Below, piece by piece: positions 16,336-16,467 of a stretch of 16,467 nt of DNA. Position 1 is the stretch's first letter, and every line of letters starts with the position of its first letter. Source of the DNA: an uncultured Clostridia bacterium (GTDB lineage Bacteria > Bacillota > Clostridia > Christensenellales > Aristaeellaceae); contig CAKUFI010000060.1 of NCBI GenBank assembly GCA_934647305.1, positions 1 to 16,467 of the forward strand, in the 5' to 3' direction. The notes under the pieces are model-generated. The model searched no databases and had not been told where the DNA came from. It saw nothing but the letters and a program-made list of their open reading frames with translations. Both the position numbers and the translations under genes were made by a program.

Positions 16336-16341
16336 CCTCCT
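16336..16341 (-). promoter_or_regulatory. Ribosome binding site of purD
   Basis: AGGAGG on the minus strand, seven bases before the ATG at 16328. Confidence 0.8.
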
Positions 16342-16353
16342 AAGAACGATCGA

Positions 16354-16381
16354 GAGGCGGCTTTTCTAAGAAAAGCCCCTC
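16354..16381 (-). repeat. Perfect 19-base palindrome with extended stem upstream of purD
   Basis: GGCTTTTCTTAGAAAAGCC (minus strand, 16377-16359) is a perfect 8+3+8 inverted repeat. Outer GAGG/CCTC arms extend it to 12 pairs with one bulged G. It covers the -10 of the candidate purD promoter and is not followed by a T-run, so it looks more like an operator or leader hairpin than a terminator. Confidence 0.6.
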
Positions 16382-16391
16382 AGACTGTCAA
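16363..16391 (-). promoter_or_regulatory. Candidate promoter of purD-purL-fhs
   Basis: Minus strand: perfect -35 TTGACA (16391-16386), a 17-base spacer and TAGAAA (16368-16363, four of six consensus bases). The transcript would begin near 16356, about 28 bases before the ATG. The -35 shares two bases with the T-run after the upstream hairpin. Confidence 0.5.
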
Positions 16392-16437
16392 AAAAACCCC
16401 GGAGAGCTCGAGAGGGCCGCAGCCCTTTCGAACTTTC
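16390..16437 (-). terminator. Long hairpin plus seven T upstream of purD
   Basis: On the minus strand GAAAGTTCGAAAGGGC (16437-16422) pairs with GCCCTCTCGAGCTCTC (16417-16402) around a TGCG loop: 13 Watson-Crick pairs, one G-T and two A-C mismatches. CGGGG and then seven T (16396-16390) follow. This fits an intrinsic terminator, either ending an upstream gene or acting as an attenuator for purD. The five-base gap before the T-run is a weakness. Confidence 0.6.
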
Positions 16438-16442
16438 AATCG

Positions 16443-16467
16443 TGCCCAGCGGCGTGTACGGTGGGCA
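16443..16467 (-). promoter_or_regulatory. Edge hairpin, possible 3' part of a ZTP (pfl) riboswitch
   Basis: On the minus strand TGCCCA (16467-16462) and TGGGCA (16448-16443) form a 6-bp stem with a 13-base loop ending in GCCGC. The ZTP riboswitch, found before purine and formyl-folate genes, ends in a hairpin with a CCGCCUGGGC-like segment; here the match is CCGC-TGGGC, one base short. The remainder would lie outside the window. Alternatives are a dispersed repeat, or the last codons of an upstream minus-strand gene (frame reading PTVHAAGHD with a stop at 16438-16436). Confidence 0.25.

Noticed and set aside
16329..16467. Guanine/adenine-type (xpt) purine riboswitch before purD
   Set aside because: The conserved three-way junction and loop-loop sequences of that class were not seen in the available 139 bases.
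1..16467. Mobile elements, CRISPR arrays, tRNA or rRNA genes, prophage or defence genes
   Set aside because: None seen: no transposase or integrase, no spaced repeats, and almost all sequence is accounted for by intact housekeeping and metabolic genes.

Overview
The window looks like chromosomal DNA from a high-GC member of the Clostridia (Firmicutes). The reasons are strong AGGAGG-type ribosome binding sites before most genes, TTGACA/TATAAT-type promoters, a HelD-type helicase, two flavoprotein families common in Clostridia (COG2081 and COG2509), a single-chain PurL and a formate-tetrahydrofolate ligase. GC content is high and third codon positions are mostly G or C, which produces many long meaningless antisense frames. 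Genus cannot be read from this; a gut or rumen lineage is a guess.

Left block (1-2883, minus strand): an AraC-family regulator, then a Gfo/Idh/MocA oxidoreductase coupled by a 4-base overlap to a xylose-isomerase-like TIM-barrel protein. This is a typical small sugar or polyol catabolic cassette with its own regulator. Both araC and the oxidoreductase have recognisable -10 boxes. A divergent promoter region (about 2848-3000) separates it from the next block.

Middle block (3001-9597, plus strand): a tightly packed run of a HelD-like helicase, a COG2081 flavoprotein (YhiN/BaiN family), a COG2509 flavoprotein, a dUTPase, and a second, different TIM-barrel isomerase-like protein. Junctions are 17- and 4-base overlaps and 5- and 11-base gaps, so this is very probably one transcript. 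A tiny Thr/Ala/Pro-rich lipoprotein follows after 65 bases and ends at a strong hairpin terminator (9606-9640) that also serves the convergent purine operon.

Right block (9661-16328, minus strand): purD, purL and fhs, in that order of transcription, with a 1-base overlap and a 27-base gap. PurD and PurL catalyse steps 2 and 4 of de novo purine synthesis; Fhs makes the 10-formyl-tetrahydrofolate used as one-carbon donor in that pathway. The 139 bases upstream of purD are unusually structured: a hairpin at the window edge that partly resembles the 3' hairpin of a ZTP (pfl) riboswitch, a long hairpin followed by seven T, a TTGACA-type promoter fused to that T-run, and a 19-base palindrome over its -10. 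This leader is the most interesting spot in the window. I see no clear evidence of a wholly new system, no mobile element, no CRISPR array and no tRNA or rRNA gene.
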